Shown piece by piece: positions 18,965 to 27,379 of a DNA stretch of 64,000 nucleotides. The notes under the pieces are model-generated. The model did not search any database. It was not told the DNA's origin and saw nothing but the letters and a program-made list of their open reading frames with translations. Position numbers and translations under genes: made by a program. Numbering within the stretch: the first letter of the stretch is position 1; each line of letters opens with the position of its first letter. This DNA comes from Dyella sp. BiH032 (GTDB lineage: Bacteria; Pseudomonadota; Gammaproteobacteria; Xanthomonadales; Rhodanobacteraceae): NCBI RefSeq assembly GCF_031954525.1, contig NZ_CP134867.1, positions 248,001 through 312,000 on the forward strand, read 5' to 3'.

Positions 18965-19498
18965 TCAGAGCTCTTCGATCGTCGTGTTGTGATTGGTATA
19001 GATGCAGATATCGCCGGCGATCTTCAGCGACCGCTCGACGATCTGGCGTGCATCCAGCTCAGTGTTTTCCATCAGCGCGAGCGCGGCGGACTGCGCATAG
19101 GGGCCGCCGGAACCGATCGCGATCAGGCCGTGCTCGGGTTCGAGCACGTCGCCGTTACCGGAGATCAGCAGGGATGCGTCCTTGTCGGCGACCGCCAGCA
19201 TGGCCTCAAGGCGGCCCAGGCGACGATCGGTACGCCATTCCTTGGCCATTTCCACCGCCGCGCGCGTGAGATTGCCGCCGTGCTTGGCCAGCTTCTCCTC
19301 GAACAATTCGAACAGCGTGAACGCATCGGCCGTGGCGCCGGCGAAGCCCGCCAGCACGTCGCCCTTGCCCAGGCGGCGGATCTTGCGCGCGTTGGCCTTC
19401 ATCACCGTGTTGCCCAGGGTGACCTGGCCATCGCCGCCGATCACGACGCGACCGTTGCGGCGGACGGAAACGATGGTGGTGGCGTGGAACGATTCCAT
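18965..19498 (-). CDS. hslV: ATP-dependent protease peptidase subunit HslV
   Basis: Threonine peptidase of the HslUV (ClpQY) protease, 177 residues. The start ATG at 19498 is preceded by GAGGTAG and gives [20 protein letters not shown]. The catalytic N-terminal Thr (start of TTIVSVRR) is preceded by a six-residue propeptide-like stretch that must be removed, unlike the E. coli form, where only Met is removed. Other motifs are typical: [29 protein letters not shown] and [14 protein letters not shown]. An open frame extends about 86 codons upstream of this ATG but does not look like HslV. In relatives hslV follows xerC directly; here a receptor gene intervenes. Confidence 0.97.
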   Translation of the reverse strand: MESFHATTIVSVRRNGRVVIGGDGQVTLGNTVMKANARKIRRLGKGDVLAGFAGATADAFTLFELFEEKLAKHGGNLTRAAVEMAKEWRTDRRLGRLEAMLAVADKDASLLISGNGDVLEPEHGLIAIGSGGPYAQSAALALMENTELDARQIVERSLKIAGDICIYTNHNTTIEEL

Positions 19499-19999
19499 GG
19501 CGGGAACTACCTCGGATGCGGATTCCACGATGTGGGGAAAGCCTCCCGTAAACCCAAGGGGCGGAGCGCCCGGGTCGTAACAATTCGCTGCTGCAACGCC
19601 TTTCGGCAGGCCTTTGCGATTGACAGCAGCCTTCACACGCTTTTTACTCGGCGCCGAGGGGTTCCGTCGCATGAACTTGTGACGGGCGAGAGGGAGGAGG
19701 CGCCTCACGGGGAAACGGTCCCGCAGGACCGTGCGAGGCACCTTGAATCGCCGCATCGAACCGGGCAGTTCGTGCCGTTTTTTCTGTTTGCTTGGTATTT
19801 GGATCGATCTATATCCGCGTTTGAGAATTTAGATCGATACAAATTGCTCTCGGTCCCCTGATCGAAGCCCAAGCGGACGGCACGGTCGTCCATCGCGTCC
19901 CGGCTGGTTTCGGCGCGACCCCCTCGAATGTCGGCTTCCGCCCGCGTGGGCGGACCGGGTTCTGCCTCGCAAGGGGCTTCATGGGGAGATCACAAACCA
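19499..19999. other. Gene-free divergent region hslV / TonB receptor
   Basis: About 500 bp without a convincing gene between two divergent genes. The hslV-proximal part is GC-rich. The receptor-proximal part (about 19775-19860) is unusually AT-rich and contains a 15-bp inverted repeat at 19797-19844. It presumably holds the promoters of hslVU and of the receptor. GGGGAG at 19982-19987 is the receptor ribosome-binding site. Confidence 0.5.
19797..19844. repeat. 15-bp imperfect inverted repeat upstream of TonB receptor
   Basis: Left arm ATTTGGATCGATCTA (19797-19811) and right arm TAGATCGATACAAAT (19830-19844) match at 14 of 15 positions with an 18-bp spacer. It may be an operator for the downstream receptor gene, or the footprint of a small mobile repeat. 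No regulator gene is adjacent. Confidence 0.55.
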
Positions 20000-22900
20000 A
20001 TGTCGAGTAAGCATTCGAGCAGGTCATCGTTGGGCGGTGCGCTGCGTCTTAGCGTGCTGGCCCTGGCTCTGGGGAGCTGTTTCGGCGGCACCGCCGCGCT
20101 GGCGCAATCCAACTCATCGGGCGCCATCTTCGGCCGTACCGAAGCCGCACCGGGCACCACGGTGCATATCGAGAATCCATCCACCGGCTTCAGCCGCGAC
20201 GTGAACGTGGACGCGGACGGCCGCTATCGCGCCGGCTCGCTGCCGGTGGGCGTCTACAAGGTGAGCGTGCAGCGCAACGGCCAGACGGTGGACAGCCGCG
20301 ACACTGTGCAGGTCAACGTGGGCACCGGCACCGAAGTGAGCTTCGGCGCGGGCGCCGCAGCGGCCGGCGGCAGCGCCAAGAACCTCGAGGGCGTGAGCGT
20401 GGTGGCCAGCGCCGTGCCGGCGATCGACGTGTCCTCGGTGGATACGCGCACCGTGCTCAACGCCGAGCAGCTGCGTCGCCTGCCCCTGCCGCAGACCGTG
20501 AATGCCGCGGTGCTGCTGGCGCCCGGCGCCGTCAACGCGGACTCGCGCTACGGCAATGCCGTCTCGCTGGGCGGTTCGTCCGCTGCGGAGAACCAGTACT
20601 ACGTCAACGGTTTCCCCGTCACCAACCCGCTTACGGGCCTGGGCGCCACCACGCTGCCGTTCAACTCGATCGAACAGGAACAGGTGTTCACCGGCGGCTA
20701 CGGTGCCGAATACGGCCGTTCCACCGGCGGCGTGGTCAACATCGTGACCAAGCGCGGCACCAACGAGTGGAAGGGCGGCCTGCAGGTGCTCTACACCCCG
20801 GCCGGTCTGCGTGAAACCGAGAACCCGACCTACCGCCCCGGCGACGGCGCGCAGATCACCGGGCGCGACAAGCACTCGGCCAAGCTGTGGGAAACCACCT
20901 ACGCCGCGTACCTCGGCGGCGCGCTCATCAAGGACAAGCTGTTCTTCTTCGGCGCCGCGGAAGCCATCAAGTCCGAGAACAATACCTACTCGCTGAGCAA
21001 GAACACCACCCGCTCGTACAACACCAACAAGACCAACCGCTGGTTGGCCAAGGTCGACTGGAACATCACCGACAACCACATCATCGAGCTGACGGGCCTG
21101 AGCGACACCGCATCCACTTATGCGGACCAGTTCGTATACAACGGCGTCAACGACATCCAGTACGGCCACAAGGGCTGGCGCAGTCAGAAGAACCAGGGCA
21201 CGGCCGGCTCCTCGCCGGGCGGCCAGGTCTATGTGGGCCGCTACACCGGCTACATCACCGACAACCTCACCATCGATGCGCTGTACGGCAAGGAACGCAC
21301 CGATCACGTCGACCTGACGTCCGGCTCGAGCTGCACCTACTTCCAGGACAACCGTGACAGCGTGCCGCCGTCGCAGCGCCTGCAGGGCTGCAACATCTCC
21401 AGCGGCATCGCCGCGCCCGGCGCGTATGACGAGACCAACGGCTGGCACCTGAACCTGGAATACCGTCTGGGCGATCACGACTTGCGCGCTGGCGTCGACC
21501 ATTACAACGTCACGTCGCTCAACGGCTCTGACACTTCCGGTGGCGTGGGCTGGTTCTATTACGACAACCCGCCCAGCGGCGTGATCGAATCGCGCGGCGA
21601 CCTGGTGGTGCCGCCCGGCCACACCGGCATCGTCGAGCGCTACGTGTTCCGCGCCATCGGCCAGGCCAAGGTCAAGCAGGAGGCGCAGTACCTCGAAGAC
21701 CACTGGCAGATCACCGATCGCTGGCTGGCCTATGTGGGCCTGCGCAACGAGCAGTTCGAGAACCTCAACGCCGACAACGACGTGTTCGCCAAGCAGCGCC
21801 ATCAGCTGGCGCCGCGCCTGGGTCTGTCGTGGGATGTGCTGGGCGATTCGAGTCTGAAGATCTACGCCAACGCCGGCCGCTATCACCTGGCCATTCCGAA
21901 CAACGTGGCGGTGCGCGGCGCGTCCGGTTCGCTGTACGAGACGCAGTGGGGCACCTACGACGGTGCGGTCAACACCAACGGCACGCCGCCGAACTGGCAG
22001 CCGATCGAGGGCACCGTGTACGCCAACGGCGCCGACGGCACGCCGCCTGACCCGCGCTCGATCTCGGCGCAGAACCTCAAGGCCTACTACCAGGACGAAT
22101 ACATCCTGGGCTTCGACAAGCAGTTTGCGGATCACTGGACCTTCGGCGCCAAGGTGCGCTACCGCAAACTGCGCAGCATCATCGACGACTGGTGCGACGA
22201 CCGTCCCTTCATCAAGTGGGCCGCCGATCACGGCGTGGATTACGCTGATCCGTCGCCGACCTGCTACATCATCAACCCGGGCGCATCCAACCGCTTCCTG
22301 ATCGACCTCGACGGCGACGGCAAGCTGGAGGACATCAAGCTCAGCAAGAACGACATCGGCCTGCCGGAAGCCAAGCGCAAGTACTACGCGCTCGACGCCT
22401 ACCTGGAACATCGCTTCGACGGCAAGTGGTACGGCCGCGTCGACTACACGTTCTCGCGCAGCTACGGCAACTCCGAAGGCCTGCTGAAGTCCGACATCGG
22501 CCAGCTCGATCCGTCGGTGACGCAGGACTGGGACCACAAGGAACTGATGATCGGCTCGAACGGCCCCGAGGCCAACGACCGCACGCACCAGATCCGTGCC
22601 TACGGCTACTACCAGATCAACCCGCAGTGGCTGGTGAGCGCCAATGTGCTGATCCAGTCGGGCCGTCCGAAGAACTGCATCGGCGTGTATCCGGGCGACA
22701 TCCCGCCGGAGATCAACTACGGCGCGTCGTACTTCTACTGCAAGGGCGAACCGACCCCGCGCGGCAGCAAGGGACGCCTGCCGTGGACCTATCGCCTGGA
22801 TCTGGGCCTGCAGTACGCACCGGCGTTCGCCAAGAACAACCTGACCTTCAGCGCCACCGTGGTCAACGTGTTCAACAAGCAGACGGTGCAGAGCATCAAC

Positions 22901-23011
22901 GAGTCGGGCGAGACCGGCAGCGGCGCGCCCAACCTCAGCTACCAGCAGCCCCTGTCGTACCAGACGCCGCGCTACGTGCAGTTCGGCGCCCGCTACGACT
23001 TCAGCCTGTAA
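20000..23011 (+). CDS. TonB-dependent outer-membrane receptor, Oar-like with carboxypeptidase-regulatory-like domain
   Basis: Outer-membrane transporter of 1003 residues. The ATG at 20000 follows GGGGAG; a signal peptide ends near GGTAALAQ (about residue 36). A carboxypeptidase-regulatory-like beta-sandwich (about 40-105) precedes the plug, whose motifs include GGSSAAENQYYVNGFPVTNP and YGAEYGRSTGGVVNIVTKRG, and a long beta-barrel ending in VQFGARYDFSL with a terminal aromatic-containing strand. The substrate is unknown; receptors of this type in xanthomonads often take up carbohydrates or peptides. It is inserted on the plus strand between xerC and hslVU. Confidence 0.93.
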   Translation: MSSKHSSRSSLGGALRLSVLALALGSCFGGTAALAQSNSSGAIFGRTEAAPGTTVHIENPSTGFSRDVNVDADGRYRAGSLPVGVYKVSVQRNGQTVDSRDTVQVNVGTGTEVSFGAGAAAAGGSAKNLEGVSVVASAVPAIDVSSVDTRTVLNAEQLRRLPLPQTVNAAVLLAPGAVNADSRYGNAVSLGGSSAAENQYYVNGFPVTNPLTGLGATTLPFNSIEQEQVFTGGYGAEYGRSTGGVVNIVTKRGTNEWKGGLQVLYTPAGLRETENPTYRPGDGAQITGRDKHSAKLWETTYAAYLGGALIKDKLFFFGAAEAIKSENNTYSLSKNTTRSYNTNKTNRWLAKVDWNITDNHIIELTGLSDTASTYADQFVYNGVNDIQYGHKGWRSQKNQGTAGSSPGGQVYVGRYTGYITDNLTIDALYGKERTDHVDLTSGSSCTYFQDNRDSVPPSQRLQGCNISSGIAAPGAYDETNGWHLNLEYRLGDHDLRAGVDHYNVTSLNGSDTSGGVGWFYYDNPPSGVIESRGDLVVPPGHTGIVERYVFRAIGQAKVKQEAQYLEDHWQITDRWLAYVGLRNEQFENLNADNDVFAKQRHQLAPRLGLSWDVLGDSSLKIYANAGRYHLAIPNNVAVRGASGSLYETQWGTYDGAVNTNGTPPNWQPIEGTVYANGADGTPPDPRSISAQNLKAYYQDEYILGFDKQFADHWTFGAKVRYRKLRSIIDDWCDDRPFIKWAADHGVDYADPSPTCYIINPGASNRFLIDLDGDGKLEDIKLSKNDIGLPEAKRKYYALDAYLEHRFDGKWYGRVDYTFSRSYGNSEGLLKSDIGQLDPSVTQDWDHKELMIGSNGPEANDRTHQIRAYGYYQINPQWLVSANVLIQSGRPKNCIGVYPGDIPPEINYGASYFYCKGEPTPRGSKGRLPWTYRLDLGLQYAPAFAKNNLTFSATVVNVFNKQTVQSINESGETGSGAPNLSYQQPLSYQTPRYVQFGARYDFSL

Positions 23012-23026
23012 GCGTGTAACCGCGAG

Positions 23027-23097
23027 CGCCACGGCGGCGGAAGATCGCCGTGGCGTCTCTCCCCATTGGCCACCGGCTCGCCGGTGGTCTTTTTTTT
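23027..23097 (+). terminator. Tandem hairpins/terminator after the TonB receptor
   Basis: A perfect 10-bp stem CGCCACGGCG / CGCCGTGGCG (23027-23036 and 23046-23055) is followed by a second hairpin CCACCGG / CCGGTGG (23070-23076 and 23081-23087). The second hairpin has a CTCG loop and a T8 run, a textbook rho-independent terminator. Confidence 0.9.
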
Positions 23098-23136
23098 GCC
23101 GTCAATCCGGCCTGCACCGTAATGACGAGCCGCCGA

Positions 23137-24024
23137 TCAAATCTTCCGCTTCGCCCGCGGATGCGCCGCGTCGTACACCTTTGCCAGGTGCTGGAAATCC
23201 AGGTGCGTATAGATCTGCGTCGTGGCGATGTCCGCATGCCCCAGCAGTTCCTGCACTGCACGCAGGTCGCCGGAGGACTCCAACATGTGGCTGGCGAACG
23301 TATGGCGCAGCAAATGCGGATGGACACGCTTGGCGAAGCCCTGCGTCAGCGCCAGCTGCTTGAGCCGCGCCTGCACCGTGCGCGGACTGATCGGTGCGCC
23401 GCCGCGTCCGCGGAACACGGGCGTCTCCGGCGCCCTGCCCTCGGCTTCGCCTAGCGCGCGCAAGGCGCTCACCGCATGCCGGCCTACCGGCACGATGCGC
23501 GTCTTGCTGCCCTTGCCCAGCACGCGGACTTCGCCGGCGTCGAGGTCCAGGTCCAGCCAGCGCAGACCGACCAGCTCGGACAGACGCAGGCCCGACGAAT
23601 AGAACAGCTCGAGCATCGCCCGGTCGCGCACCCCGAGCGCGCCTTCGCCGCCCGATTCGACCAGGGTCGCGGCCTCGTCGACGTCCAGCACCTGCGGCAG
23701 CTTCCGGTGCACTTTCGGTCCGCGCACGCCGGCGACGGGGTCGTGTTCCAGCAAACCTTCGCGACGGAGCTGGCGGAACAGGCTGCGGCAGGACGAGAGC
23801 AGGCGCTGCAGGCTCTTCGGCGACAGCCCTGCGCGGTGCTCGGCCGCTACGAAGGTGCGCACCCGGTGTGCGTCGAGCTTGTGGAAGCCATCGATGCCCT
23901 GCGCCTCCATCCAGCGCAGCAGCTTGTCCAGGTCGCGCCGATAACCGTCCACCGTGTGCGGCGACGCCTTGCGCTCGCCGGCGAGGCGGCCGAGCCAGGC
24001 CTGCACCTGGCTGCGCGGATCCAT
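23137..24024 (-). CDS. xerC: Tyrosine recombinase XerC
   Basis: Site-specific recombinase that with XerD resolves chromosome dimers at dif. The 295-residue protein has an N-terminal SAM-like core-binding domain (about 1-90). The catalytic domain carries the active-site residues visible in SSGLRLSELVGL (Arg), HPHLLRHTFASHML (His and Arg), LGHADIATTQIYTH (His and the Tyr nucleophile). Start ATG at 24024. The DUF484 gene ends one base away, so the genes are probably cotranscribed with dapF. hslVU, which normally follows, is separated by a 3-kb insertion. Confidence 0.96.
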   Translation of the reverse strand: MDPRSQVQAWLGRLAGERKASPHTVDGYRRDLDKLLRWMEAQGIDGFHKLDAHRVRTFVAAEHRAGLSPKSLQRLLSSCRSLFRQLRREGLLEHDPVAGVRGPKVHRKLPQVLDVDEAATLVESGGEGALGVRDRAMLELFYSSGLRLSELVGLRWLDLDLDAGEVRVLGKGSKTRIVPVGRHAVSALRALGEAEGRAPETPVFRGRGGAPISPRTVQARLKQLALTQGFAKRVHPHLLRHTFASHMLESSGDLRAVQELLGHADIATTQIYTHLDFQHLAKVYDAAHPRAKRKI

Positions 24025-24025
24025 C

Positions 24026-24706
24026 TCAGGCGCCGTCCCGCGTTCGCTGCAGCGCCGCGGTCACCGTGGCCGCGATCATCTTGAGGAATACCGTGCCCAT
24101 GCCCGGCTGGAAGCGGTCCGGATCGCGGCTGCCGATCGCGAGCATGCCCAGGTCGCCCAGCGGCATCAGCGCGGACGACTGGATCTCCGGCGCCTGGTCA
24201 GCGAACAGGCGGTAGAGCCGTTCGGCCGAAAGACGTCCGGCGACCGGTTCGTGATGGGCGAGGAAATCCGCGAACTCCGGGAGCTCGTCCCGGCCGGCCG
24301 GAGCTCGCACCAGCCAGTCCGCGGGCGGCAGCTCCACATGGCCGAACACCATCAGGCGCACCTGGTCGGTCTGGAAATCCTCCGACAGACGTGCGATCAC
24401 GCTGCGCGCCGCGATGGCCGGGGTATTGGCGCGCAGCACCGCCACGTTGAGGTCATGGATGCGCTGCATCAGCCGCTCGTTTTCAGCAGCGACGGCGGTC
24501 AGTTCCGCCAGCCGGCGTTCCAGCTCGGCGTTCTTCTCGCGGAGGTTCTGCAGCTGGTAGGCGGCCAGGGAAGCGACCTGGCCCTGCTCACGCGGCAGCT
24601 CGAGCTGCCCGGCCAGTTCCGGAAAGTCGTTGAGGAAGCCCGGATGGCGCCGCAGGTAAGCAGCCACATCCTGGGCCTGGAGATCGTCGAGAGCGGTGTC
24701 GGTCAT
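24026..24706 (-). CDS. DUF484 family protein (YigA-like)
   Basis: A 226-residue cytosolic protein of the DUF484 family, usually found between dapF and xerC in gammaproteobacteria; the molecular role is not established. The N-terminus contains the family pattern VAAYLRRHPGFLNDFPELAG (about residues 14-33). It is followed by a heptad-rich coiled coil (about 50-85) and a GAF-like domain (about 90-220) including the stretch SALMPLGDLGMLAIGSRDPD. The context is dapF-DUF484-xerC on one strand with small gaps. Confidence 0.9.
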   Translation of the reverse strand: MTDTALDDLQAQDVAAYLRRHPGFLNDFPELAGQLELPREQGQVASLAAYQLQNLREKNAELERRLAELTAVAAENERLMQRIHDLNVAVLRANTPAIAARSVIARLSEDFQTDQVRLMVFGHVELPPADWLVRAPAGRDELPEFADFLAHHEPVAGRLSAERLYRLFADQAPEIQSSALMPLGDLGMLAIGSRDPDRFQPGMGTVFLKMIAATVTAALQRTRDGA

Positions 24707-24779
24707 GCGGGGATACCTCGTCAGCCGATGGGGCCGGATCGCCGTCCGGCCCCGAGTGTGCGATGCGCGGCGAGTCGCT

Positions 24780-25622
24780 TCAATGCGCCATGCCGAGCCA
24801 CTCGCCTTCGAATGCGAACGCGGCCGGGCCCGTCATCCATAGCGTATGCCCGGGGCCGGCCCAATCGATCTGCAGTCGGCCGCCCGGCAAATCCACGTGG
24901 ACGCGGTCGTCGACCGCGCCGCGCTGGCGCAGCACCGCCATCGCGGCGCAGGCGCCGGTACCGCAAGCGAGGGTCCAGCCGCTGCCCCGCTCGTGCACGC
25001 GCAGGCGCACGTGGCTGCGGTCGACGACCTGCGCGAAGCCGGCATTGGCGCCTTCGGGAAAGCGCGCATGCCCGGTCAGCAGCGGACCGAGCCGCGCCAG
25101 CGAGGGCGCGTCGAGATCGTCGATGGCCAGTACGACGTGAGGATTGCCCATCGACACGGCGCCGACCTCCAGGGTCTCGCCGCCGGCATCGAGGGCATAG
25201 CGATCGGCCTGCGCATCGGCCTCGAAAGGAATCTGCGCCGGCCGGAATGCCGGCTCGCCCATGTCTACGGTGACGCGGTCGGCCGCCAGCAGGCGCACCG
25301 CGACTGGACCGGAGGGGCTTTCCAGCCGCACGGTTTCGCCCAGCGGCAGTTCGCCGGCGCGGTGCAGCCACGCGGCGACGCAGCGCACGCCGTTGCCGCA
25401 TTGGCCGGATGGCGAACCGTCGGCGTTCCAGATGCCGTAATAGAAGCGGCACGACGGGTCGCGCGGCTGCTCGATGCTGATCAGCTGGTCGAAGCCGATG
25501 CCGGCGTGGCGATCGGCCATCGCGCGGATCTCGGCCGCATCGAGCGCAAGAGGCGCGTTACGGGCATCGACCATCACGAAGTCGTTGCCGATGCCGTGCA
25601 TCTTGGAGAAGCGCAGCGTCAT
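24780..25622 (-). CDS. dapF: Diaminopimelate epimerase
   Basis: Converts LL- to meso-diaminopimelate for lysine and peptidoglycan synthesis. The 280-residue protein starts at ATG 25622 with MTLRFSKMHGIGNDFVMVDA. Both catalytic cysteines are visible, in SGQCGNGVRC (about residue 75) and in TLACGTGACAA (about residue 220). An open frame continues far upstream of this ATG, but it overlaps lptM in another frame and is not DapF-like. lptM lies 14 bp upstream, the usual lptM-dapF pairing. Confidence 0.97.
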   Translation of the reverse strand: MTLRFSKMHGIGNDFVMVDARNAPLALDAAEIRAMADRHAGIGFDQLISIEQPRDPSCRFYYGIWNADGSPSGQCGNGVRCVAAWLHRAGELPLGETVRLESPSGPVAVRLLAADRVTVDMGEPAFRPAQIPFEADAQADRYALDAGGETLEVGAVSMGNPHVVLAIDDLDAPSLARLGPLLTGHARFPEGANAGFAQVVDRSHVRLRVHERGSGWTLACGTGACAAMAVLRQRGAVDDRVHVDLPGGRLQIDWAGPGHTLWMTGPAAFAFEGEWLGMAH

Positions 25623-25636
25623 AACAGCACCGGGCC

Positions 25637-25813
25637 TCAGTGCGCGGCCGGCGTCGCCGCCGTGGAAGCCGGCGCCGGGGCGGCGGGCGCGGTGGTCGTC
25701 GCGGGTGTCGGCTTCGGCGGCGGCATGAACAGCGGCCCCTTGTTGCCGCAGCCGGCCAGCGCGGCCATGACGACGCAAAGCAGGAGCAGCGGGATCGATC
25801 GGCGCATGAGCAT
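25637..25813 (-). CDS. lptM: LPS-assembly lipoprotein LptM (YifL-like)
   Basis: A 58-residue lipoprotein beginning MLMRRSIPLLLLCVVMAALA with lipobox LAGC (Cys22). The conserved mature motif CGNKGPLF is followed by a Pro/Ala/Thr-rich tail. Small lipoproteins of this family next to dapF act in LptD outer-membrane assembly (family knowledge). The start may instead be the Met at codon 3. Its stop lies 14 bp before the dapF ATG, suggesting one transcript. Confidence 0.88.
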   Translation of the reverse strand: MLMRRSIPLLLLCVVMAALAGCGNKGPLFMPPPKPTPATTTAPAAPAPASTAATPAAH

Positions 25814-25957
25814 GGATTCCTACGGAGACGGCCGCAGTATAGCGAGCCGGCCCCGCGGGTCCGCATGCGCGTTCGCGGCGTTGCGCCACGCCGGGCGGCG
25901 CGGCGCTGCCGCTATCATGCGCGCACCGGCCGCGCCGCGGCCGCACGAGACGTAGAG

Positions 25958-26647
25958 ATGGACTGGACCACGCTGCTGCGCCTGCCCAGCACGATCCTGC
26001 TGGCGCTCGCCGCACTCGCCCTGCTGTTCACGCTGGCGCAGCTGCTCGCGCTGCGCGCGCGGCTTCAGGCGCAACAGCGGCTGGCGGCCGCCGTGCGTGC
26101 GCTGCTGCTGACCGCGGGTTTCGTCCTGACCCTCGTGCTGGCCGGCGGAGGCTGGAGCCTGCGCGGCTATCGCCTGCTGTCGGAAGAAACGCCGGTGGTG
26201 GACATCGACGCCCGCATCCTTTCACCGCAGCGCTGGTCGCTCACCCTGCGCTGGCCGGATGGCACCAGCCGCCAGGTCCAGTTGGCCGGCGATGCCTGGC
26301 GGGTCGAGGCGGTGGTGCTGAAGTGGAAGCTGCCGGCCCTGCTGGCGGGCCTGCCGCCGCTCTACCGGCTCGATCGCCTGAGTGGCCGCTACGACGATCC
26401 GCAGCAGGAGGCGCAGGCGCCCCGTACCGTGATCAGCTTCGACAGTGCAGGCGCCTACGACCTGCGCGACGTGCAACGGCAGCACCCGCAGTGGCTGCCG
26501 GGCGTGGATACGGTGTTCGGCAGCGGGGCCTTCCTGCCGCTGGTCGACGAGGGACACTACAGCGTCAATCTGATGCGCACCGGCGCGCTGGTGGCGCGGC
26601 CCGACGAGGCGACCGAACGGCGTATCGGCCAGCCGTTCGGCAACTGA
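25958..26647 (+). CDS. Conserved hypothetical protein with two membrane helices
   Basis: A 229-residue protein starting MDWTTLLRLPSTILLALAAL at the ATG at 25958. Two hydrophobic segments (about residues 10-31 and 45-65) anchor it in the inner membrane. The remaining ~160 residues look periplasmic and beta-rich, with SPQRWSLTLRWPDGTSRQV and many Trp. No catalytic motif is evident and I do not recognise the family. A possible -10 element TATCAT lies at 25913-25918. It is divergent from lptM and nearly abuts the convergent GNAT gene (14-bp gap). Confidence 0.8.
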   Translation: MDWTTLLRLPSTILLALAALALLFTLAQLLALRARLQAQQRLAAAVRALLLTAGFVLTLVLAGGGWSLRGYRLLSEETPVVDIDARILSPQRWSLTLRWPDGTSRQVQLAGDAWRVEAVVLKWKLPALLAGLPPLYRLDRLSGRYDDPQQEAQAPRTVISFDSAGAYDLRDVQRQHPQWLPGVDTVFGSGAFLPLVDEGHYSVNLMRTGALVARPDEATERRIGQPFGN

Positions 26648-26661
26648 CGCCCGGGCGCGGC

Positions 26662-27135
26662 TCAGGCCAGCGCCTTCTCGTAGCGCCAGGCATCGGCGCC
26701 GTCCTCGTAATAACTCGCGTAGCGGCCGATCCGGGCATAGCCCAGGCGTTCGTACAGGCGGATGGCGGCGTGGTTGTCGGTTCGCACTTCCAGCCGCAGC
26801 GCACGCCGGCGCTTGCGCCGCGCGGCGTGTTCGGCCGCCTCGATCAGCGCCGAGCCCACGCCCTTGCCGCGCGCCTCCGCCCGGGTGGCGATCGAGTACA
26901 GCCGCGCCACGCCGCTGCCCTTGCGGAAGAACACCACGGCCGTCCCCAGGAAATACCGGTGATTGGCGCTGGCCACCAGCACCTGCGCGGTCTCGCTGTC
27001 CAGGTGGCGACGGTACTGGGCGCGGCTCAGGCGGTCGCCGGCGAAGCTTTGTTCCTCCAGCGCGACCAGGTCGTCCAGATCGGAAAGCTCGGCTCGGCGC
27101 ACACGCACGGCGGCGGTCGCGGGCATGGGTGTCAT
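26662..27135 (-). CDS. GNAT family N-acetyltransferase, RimI-like
   Basis: A 157-residue acetyl-CoA-dependent acyltransferase. The acetyl-CoA-binding motif A is ARGKGVGSALI (about residues 88-98) and the C-terminal GNAT segment is NHAAIRLYERLGYARIGRYA. It starts at ATG 27135 (MTPMPATAAVRV), or one codon pair later. It is divergent from the RLAN/ATP-grasp ligase gene. GNAT proteins are recurrent partners of that ligase type (family knowledge: amidoligase neighbourhoods), so joint peptide or protein modification is plausible. Confidence 0.88.
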   Translation of the reverse strand: MTPMPATAAVRVRRAELSDLDDLVALEEQSFAGDRLSRAQYRRHLDSETAQVLVASANHRYFLGTAVVFFRKGSGVARLYSIATRAEARGKGVGSALIEAAEHAARRKRRRALRLEVRTDNHAAIRLYERLGYARIGRYASYYEDGADAWRYEKALA

Positions 27136-27379
27136 CAGTGGTGCATCCGGTGCGGCGTCGGGCGCGGCGGCGGTGGAGGGAGGGCGGCGAAGCGCGGCAC
27201 TCTAGTCCCGTGGCGGGCGCGCCGCAATCGCCCGTGCGTCACGTCCCGCGGGGCGGCATTTAGATGACCTTCAGACCTTTCCCTTGTGCGCCGTCCTGCC
27301 TGTGCGAAACTGCGCGCTCCGTGCCGCCCCGTTCCCTCGACGAGACGACACCCTGCGTCCCGCTCGAACCTAAGGTGCC

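Noticed and set aside
19499..19756. N-terminal extension of HslV by 86 codons
   Set aside because: The residues do not resemble HslV, and a good start with a ribosome-binding site exists at 19498.
20114..23032. 972-codon open frame antisense to the first TonB receptor
   Set aside because: It mirrors the receptor codons (Ala/Val/Arg/His-rich translation), has no recognisable motif, and the receptor on the other strand is certain.
24893..24906. Third parS-like site (core TCCACGTGGA)
   Set aside because: Only the central ten bases are palindromic; the outer GTT/AAC arms are missing and it lies in conserved dapF codons.
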